64,000 nt of DNA from Nepenthes gracilis (taxonomy: Eukaryota; Streptophyta; Magnoliopsida; Caryophyllales; Nepenthaceae). Location: NCBI GenBank assembly GCA_033239525.1, contig BSYO01000006.1, positions 14,904,175 through 14,968,174 of the forward strand, in the 5' to 3' direction. Below the pieces are notes generated by a model, which saw nothing but the letters and a program-made list of their open reading frames with translations, made no database searches and had not been told where the DNA came from. Position 1 is the stretch's first letter; every line of letters starts with the position of its first letter. The position numbers and the translations under genes are program-made. Shown here piece by piece: positions 58,761-64,000 of the stretch.

Positions 58761-59645
58761 TCTGCAAGAAAAGGACTCCGGCCTATGTATACATGAACAT
58801 GGAAAAATTGCATGTAATATGGACAGCAAACGGAAACTCTACGACTTTTGACTTTCGAGCTATGATGATTGGCTATTTAAGAATACGAACCAAGAACCGA
58901 GTTCCATTAAGTTTGCTGTTAAAGATGGATGAAGGATATTGGAGTGACACTCGAGGATGCCTCCTTGGCCACGGAAGGGGACCTTTTGGTGGCATAAGAA
59001 CTATGGACTATGGCCTCGTATGCCGGGTTAAAGGCATTACCTCCCGCCCCGGGGAGCATAATGAGGGGATACGGTTTTAGGTTGTGGGGTAGCACACAAT
59101 CCGTCCTTGATGTTGTCCGCTCCCGTCCGGTCCCTAAACATGATATGAATTCCGAATATTTTTGATAAATTTTCTGAAGATAAGATGAAAAGAATATGAA
59201 CCAAGAAGAAACGATATGATGATTTTTCTTATGCTATATTATGATCTATAATTTGATTATATGTATGCTTATGTTTTCTGCATGTGAGTATCCTGCTGGG
59301 CTTTGTAAGCTCATTCTTGTAACTTTTCAGATGACAAGCTTATGGAGGATGAAGTTGAGTAGAATCCTATGGTGTAGCTGAATGTTTAAGTTGGCTGGAG
59401 CGGATTTTTAGAGTTTTGTTTATTTTGTTTTGAGGAAACTTGTAAAATTTATTCCGCTACTTATGAATGTTAGAATGTTTCCGTGATACTTTGGGATTTA
59501 TGAAATTATAAATCTTTAGAATGCATCTCAGGTTTGAATGAAGAAAAGAAAAATTTTTATGTTCATCTATTTATCCTTATCATAAATTATATGATTTAGA
59601 TTTGACGACGGCTTTTGATGGTAATAAAAGTCGGTCGTCACCACA

Positions 59646-59657
59646 TTGGTATCGAGA
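59646..59657 (+). other. Primer-binding site of the plus-strand chromovirus
   Basis: TTGGTATCGAGA, adjacent to the LTR end. It matches the initiator tRNA-Met complement except at CGA for CAGA. Confidence 0.7.
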
Positions 59658-59827
59658 AAAAGCGAGATGCTTTAGGATAGTTTGAATCAACACGGAAACT
59701 TAGGACAAGTTTAGTGTTAGCAAGAAGAGTGTTATCCTTACTTACGCTTTGGGACAAAGACCATTACGAAAGTTATTTTTAGACTAATTGACTAACGAAA
59801 TTATTTTTTTCAGACGTTTCCGCAGTC

Positions 59828-61060
59828 ATGTCTAACAGAGGAAGGAGGAATGATCAGATTAACAACACTCTTGATCGGGAGGCTAGATACGCGAAACTAC
59901 TGGACAGAATGGCCGAAGTCATAGAAGCTTTGACTCCGACAACTCCACCAACTCCGGTGACCATCCTAATTCCTGTCCATCAGGAGAGGTCGGTCTACGA
60001 CCGGTTTACCAACGAACGAATTCCTGAATTCTTAGGGGAACCTGATCCGTTGAAGGCTGAAACATGGATTCAACGACTGAAGAAGGTATTTGCAGTAATC
60101 AAGTGCCCTGCTGGGGACATGGTGCTATATGCCACTCATAAGCTGGCAGGGGAAGCATACCACTGGTGGGAGATGCAGAAAAGGGTTTTTAATATGCCAG
60201 AGCAGGAGATTAGTTGGGAGATATTTGAAGCAGCTTTCCTGGAGAAATATTTTCCTGCAAATCTTCGAGGGCAGAAGGAGGATGAATTCCTTCGCCTAAG
60301 ACAGGGTAATCGCTCGGTGGCAGAATATGATTTAAAATTTACAGAGTTATCTCACTATGCCCTTTTCATGGTAGAAGATGAGGAGAGGAAGGTTAGGCGG
60401 TTTTTTCAGGGATTACGGGACGATATCAGGAGACACCTTTCAACTCTAACGTTGACAACGTATGGAGAGGTGCTCGCAAAGGCGGTCATTTATGAGAAAG
60501 AATTGGAAAGGGGAGCAATGTCCACACAAAGGACTTTTAGTCAGGCATCCAAGGCCAATGCTAGTGAAGGGCCTTCTAAGAAGGCAAGACCATCAAGGTT
60601 CAGTGGGGAACAGAGCAGATCGGTGCAGAATTCTCGATCTACGGCTGTTGATGTATGTGAGCATTGCGGGAAGTCACATGGAGGGAAGCCTTGCTACAAA
60701 AAGTTGGGTGTTTGTTATAATTGTGGGCAGGCGGGGCATATGATCAGAGATTGTCCGCTCGCTAAACAAGCCCCAGGAGTTAAGTCTCCTATCCCAGCCA
60801 AAGTGTTTGCCATTTCTGCAAAAGAGGCTGAAAAGTCTACGGAGGTTGTAGAATGTACACTTTCTATCTGTGGCATCTCTAGTCACGTACTCTTTGATTC
60901 TAGATCTACTCATTCTTTTGTCTCCTATGAATTTTTGAAGTATCTGACGACCCTTCCTAGAGTCCTTGACTACCCATTGATGGTTGCCTCACCGACAGGG
61001 TCGTCCGTAATATTAAATATAGCATTTTTCGAATGCCCAATAAAAGTAAATGAATACTGA
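59828..61060 (+). CDS. gag: Gag and start of protease of a Tekay-type chromovirus
   Basis: A 410-residue ORF from ATG 59828, 170 bases after the primer site. Residues about 55-225 form the retrotransposon Gag domain (ETWIQRLKKVFAVIKCP ... WEIFEAAFLEKYFP ... LRQGNRSVAEYDLKF). An intact CCHC zinc knuckle CYNCGQAGHMIRDC is at about residues 295-308, preceded by a second Cys-His cluster. From about residue 340 it enters the protease; the active-site motif reads FDSRST, with Arg where Gly is required, so the protease is probably dead. Gag packages the RNA. The ORF stops at 61060 inside the protease because of a frame break, not at a natural end. Gag itself looks complete and is the best preserved ORF of the window. 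Confidence 0.9.
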   Translation: MSNRGRRNDQINNTLDREARYAKLLDRMAEVIEALTPTTPPTPVTILIPVHQERSVYDRFTNERIPEFLGEPDPLKAETWIQRLKKVFAVIKCPAGDMVLYATHKLAGEAYHWWEMQKRVFNMPEQEISWEIFEAAFLEKYFPANLRGQKEDEFLRLRQGNRSVAEYDLKFTELSHYALFMVEDEERKVRRFFQGLRDDIRRHLSTLTLTTYGEVLAKAVIYEKELERGAMSTQRTFSQASKANASEGPSKKARPSRFSGEQSRSVQNSRSTAVDVCEHCGKSHGGKPCYKKLGVCYNCGQAGHMIRDCPLAKQAPGVKSPIPAKVFAISAKEAEKSTEVVECTLSICGISSHVLFDSRSTHSFVSYEFLKYLTTLPRVLDYPLMVASPTGSSVILNIAFFECPIKVNEY

Positions 61061-61299
61061 TGCCCGTTAACTTGGTTGTCTTGGAAATTAAAGACTTTGA
61101 TGTGATCTTGGGGATGGACCGTTAGCCAGTATCATGCCAAGATTGATCATTCCAGGAAAAGAGTAGAATTCACCATTCCTGGAAACAAGCATTTTCACAT
61201 TCAGGGTGTTCAGCGAAAGGAAGCATCCTGCTTTATTTCAGCTCTTCATGCCAGACACTTGATTGTGATGGATGCCAAGCTTATCTAGCCTTTGCTAGT
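61061..61299 (+). pseudogene. Protease C-terminal part, broken
   Basis: The pieces FDVILGMDR and [14 protein letters not shown] are readable in different frames, with a TAG at about 61121 after GMDR. This is the normal protease end and linker to RT, broken by small deletions. Confidence 0.7.
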
Positions 61300-62393
61300 G
61301 TGACTACGAAAAATCAAGAATCTCTAGCTAAAGAGATTCCTGTAGTACGGGAATTTGAAGACGTATTCACTGATGAATTACCTAGATTGCCACCCCAGCG
61401 AGAGTTAGAATTTAGAGTGGAATTGATACCAGGTTCGGCACCGATATCCAAACCACCCTATCGGATGGCACCGGCTGAACTCAAGGAGTTGAAACAACAA
61501 TTGCAGGAATTGCTAGATAAAGGTTTCATTCGGCCAAGTGTGTCACCATGGGGAGCACCTGTTCTTTTTGTCAAAAAGAAGGACGGGACCATGAGATTAT
61601 GCGTGGATTACCGAGAATTAAACAAATCACCATCAAGAACAAATATCCTCTGCCGAGGATTGATGATCTCCTTGATCAGTTACAAGGGGCTTGCGTATTT
61701 TCAAAAATCGATCTTAGATCCGGGTATCATCAGCTTCGGATCAGCAAGGAGGATATATCAAAGACGGCATTCCGAACCAAGTATGGACACTATGAATTTG
61801 TAGTAATGCCTTTTGGGTTGACTAATGCTCCGGCTGTTTTCATAGATCTGATGAATCGAATTTTCCAACCATACCTGGACAAGTTCGTGATAGTATTTAT
61901 TGATGACATCCTTGTGTACTCGAAAAGCTCTGAGGAACACGAGGAGCATTTATGCACTACACTTCGGATTCTTAGGGAACATCGGGTATTCGCTAAATTG
62001 AAAAAGAGCGAATTTTGGATGAAGGAGGTAGGATTCCTTGGACACGTCATCTCCAAAGAAGGAATCTCAGTCGACTCTATGAAAGTGGAAGCAGTAGTAA
62101 AGTGGAACAGGCCAACTTCTGTGACTGAAGTGCGAAGTTTCTTAGGCCTGGCTAGATACTATAGACGGTTTGTGGAAAACTTTTCTCAAATCGCCTTGCC
62201 ATTTACCCAATTAACTAAGAAGGATGCCAAGTTCGAGTGGACCAAAGTTTGTGAAGAGAGCTTCCAGACGCTTAAAGACCGATTAACTTCTGCTCCGGTC
62301 CTGACCATTCCAAATGGGTCAGGAGGACTGATTGTTTACTGCGATGCTTCGAAGATTGGATTGGGCTGTGTTCTAATGCAACAGGTAGGGTAA
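61300..62393 (+). pseudogene. pol: Reverse transcriptase, plus-strand chromovirus
   Basis: Frame 1 (61300-61620) holds the lead-in and fingers ([49 protein letters not shown]). A one-base loss near 61625 shifts to the frame of 61548-62393, which contains [27 protein letters not shown], the catalytic FIDDILVYS (about 61890-61920), [14 protein letters not shown] and the connection to RNase H ([15 protein letters not shown]). A second shift lies near 62388. Apart from these two breaks the RT is intact, so the inactivation is recent. Confidence 0.9.
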
Positions 62394-62746
62394 TTGCCTA
62401 TGGGTCGCGATAGTTGAAGGACCATGAAAGGAATTACCCAACTCATGATCTGGAGTTGGCCACGGTAGTGTTTGCATTAAAAATCTGGAGGCATTACCTA
62501 TATGGTGAAAGATTCTTGGTCTACTCCGATCACAAGTGTTTGAAATATTTATTCTCCCAGAAGGAACTGAACATGAGACAGAGAAGATGGATTGAATTCC
62601 TGAAAGACTATGACTGCGAAATCCGATATGAGCCAGGAAAGGCCAACGTTGTTGCCGACTCGTTAAGTAGGCAGCCTGGAATGCTAGCTAGAATGCAAGT
62701 TAAGCAAAAGGAGATGCTGGATTGTCTCATGAATTATGATGTCTAG
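62394..62746 (+). pseudogene. pol: RNase H, plus-strand chromovirus
   Basis: From 62414: [20 protein letters not shown] with the catalytic Glu, [13 protein letters not shown] with the Asp, and the usual end [14 protein letters not shown]. It ends at TAG 62744-62746, a single-base nonsense change: both array interiors continue with a Gln codon at this place. Confidence 0.88.
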
Positions 62747-64000
62747 CGTTATGTGCAAGGAAAGCGGATGATTTTGGCGTACCTACAAGTTCATCCAGAA
62801 TTGATTAATGAAGTGAAGGGGTGTCAAACGAATGATTCTTTTCTTGTAAAGACCATGGGCGAGCTAGATAAAGAATCCCGAAGTGATTTTCAGATTTCGC
62901 CGGATGGAGCATTAAGATTTAGAAATCGGTTATGTGTGTCGGACAATAAAGACTTAAAAGAGAAAATTCTTAAAGAAGCCCATCGATCCCATTATACGAT
63001 TCACCCAGGAGCCAATAAGATGCATCAGGATTTTAAAAAAATATTCTGGTGGAGGAATATGAAAAGGGATATTGCAGCTTACGTGGAAAATTGCCTTATA
63101 TGACAACAAGTAAAGGCCGAAAGAAAGCAGCCGTTTGGGTTATTGCAACCAATGCCATTTCCAGGCTGGAAATGGGAAGACATTACCATGGATTTTGTGA
63201 CCGGTCTGCCAAGGACGCCAAGGAAGCATGATGCTATTTGGGTGATTGTCGACCGGCTAACAAAGTCAGCTCATTTCCTGGCAATTCAAACGACTTACTC
63301 CCGTGATAAATTAGCCCAACTGTATGTGAACGAGATTGTCGGACTTCATGGTGTGCATGTCTCTATTGTATCGAGATAGAGACCCTCACTTTGTTTCACG
63401 GTTCGGAAAAGTCTACATAAAGAATCGGGTACCGAATTAAAATTTAGTATCTTTGCTTTTCATCCGCAAAACGACGGCCAATCGTAACGGACTATCCAGA
63501 TTCTCGAGGATTTGTTAAGGGCCTCAGTCTTGGAGATGAAAAGGACTTGGGATGATTCATTAGCTCTTGCAGAGTTTGCTTATAATAACAGCTACCAGGC
63601 CAGCATTGGCATGACTCCTTTTGAGGCATTGTATGGGAGGAAATATTGGTCGCCAATTCACTGGGAGGGACACGGAGATAAAAGGATCTTGGGTCCAGAC
63701 ATTATCAAGGAGACGGCAGAAAAGATAAAGATATTACATAAGAATCTCAGAGTAGCCCGGAGCAGACAAAAGAGCTATGCAGACCGGAGGAGATCTGCAT
63801 TAGAATTTAAAAAAGGCGATCTTGTATTCCTAAAGGTATCGCCATCCAAGGGGAAATACAGATTCGGGGTAAAAGGGAAGTTGAAGCCGCGGTTTATTGG
63901 CCCTTTTGAAATTCTAGAGAGGATTGGAGAAGTAGCTTACAGACTTGCACTACCTCCAAATTTGGCAGAAGTACATGACGTGTTTCATGTGTCAATGCTT
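62747..64000 (+). pseudogene. pol: Integrase, plus-strand chromovirus (runs off the window)
   Basis: 62753-63103: spacer and zinc-binding domain (HRSHYTIHPGANKMH ... CLI), ending in TGA at 63101-63103 where the last zinc Cys should be. 63143-63379: core with DFVTGLPRTPRKHDAIWVIV and TKSAHFLAI. A frameshift lies near 63375 at the second Asp block (DRDPHF). From about 63440 the frame is open to the end, with the NDGQS region for the catalytic Glu (a TAA interrupts it near 63485), PFEALYGRKYWSPIHW, the GPF region and VHDVFHVSML at the window edge. The chromodomain should lie just beyond 64000. Confidence 0.88.

Larger units (their letters stand above)
56515..59645 (+). mobile_element. 5' LTR of a plus-strand Tekay-type chromovirus
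   Basis: 3131 bp, starting TGTAACGACCCAAAAATT and ending GTCGGTCGTCACCACA before a primer site. It is a diverged relative of the three array LTRs: same termini, same TATA context, and a strongly conserved block at 58915-59150 (GATGGATGAAGGATATTGGA). The body is filled with short CTCCGGATTT and AACTCCGGC repeats (56640-57050 and 57850-58760). W-box inverted pairs lie at 57121-57146 and 57182-57207, and the TATA box is at 57430-57437. The partner LTR is beyond the window. Confidence 0.9.

Noticed and set aside
61548..61803. Two overlapping RT ORFs as a programmed frameshift
   Set aside because: The break lies in the middle of the conserved RT fingers, and both array interiors are open through the same place, so it is a mutation (one missing A).

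Overview
This is plant (angiosperm) nuclear DNA made almost entirely of transposable elements. The evidence is Ty3/gypsy pol domains of Tekay/Del-type chromoviruses and of the Tat lineage, LTRs beginning TGTAAC/TGTGAGG with primer sites complementary to plant initiator tRNA-Met, a PIF/Harbinger DNA transposon, a LINE tail and TTA/TA microsatellites. I see no convincing ordinary host gene. The species cannot be named from this sequence.

Layout. 1-4121: 5' LTR and decayed interior of a minus-strand gypsy element. 4122-7862: gag of a related plus-strand element, split by a solo LTR (4647-6991). 7863-12696: a tRNA-iMet-like sequence, then LTR-like non-coding DNA with several tandem arrays. 12697 to about 49400: one old Tat-lineage element. 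Its protease-RT-RNase H-integrase lie on the plus strand (12697-18860), and an antisense extra ORF lies between pol and the 3' LTR (48637 down to about 19560). The Tat polypurine tract and 3' LTR start at 49106-49120.

The Tat element has been invaded repeatedly. A solo LTR (13133-15383) splits the protease, with target duplication agacc/agagc. A complete minus-strand chromovirus (19785-44024, duplication gtact/gttct) splits the antisense ORF. A solo LTR (44266-46539, duplication aagat) and a LINE fragment (47271-47900, 14-bp duplication) split it again. Inside the 24-kb chromovirus sits a younger unit of the form LTR-interior-LTR-interior-LTR (23104-38539), a 6.34-kb tandem array. Both of its interiors carry the same deletion, which fuses gag in frame to reverse transcriptase and removes the zinc knuckle and protease.

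49870-55176 is a PIF/Harbinger element with TAA target duplication, a decayed DDE transposase and a Myb/SANT-like gene with a readable GT-AG intron. 55177-56514 is AT-rich DNA without a recognisable gene. 56515-64000 is the left part of a plus-strand Tekay-type element: a 3.1-kb LTR, primer site, a long gag-protease ORF, and a pol with several breaks running off the window. Its LTR is a diverged relative of the LTRs in the 23104-38539 array.

The genes do not form a pathway. They are layered copies of selfish elements, and the nesting order gives a relative insertion history. The most interesting points are the three-LTR array with its shared in-frame gag-RT deletion, the well-preserved antisense ORF beside a badly decayed pol, and paired W-box (TTGAC) inverted repeats in the LTRs of unrelated-looking families.
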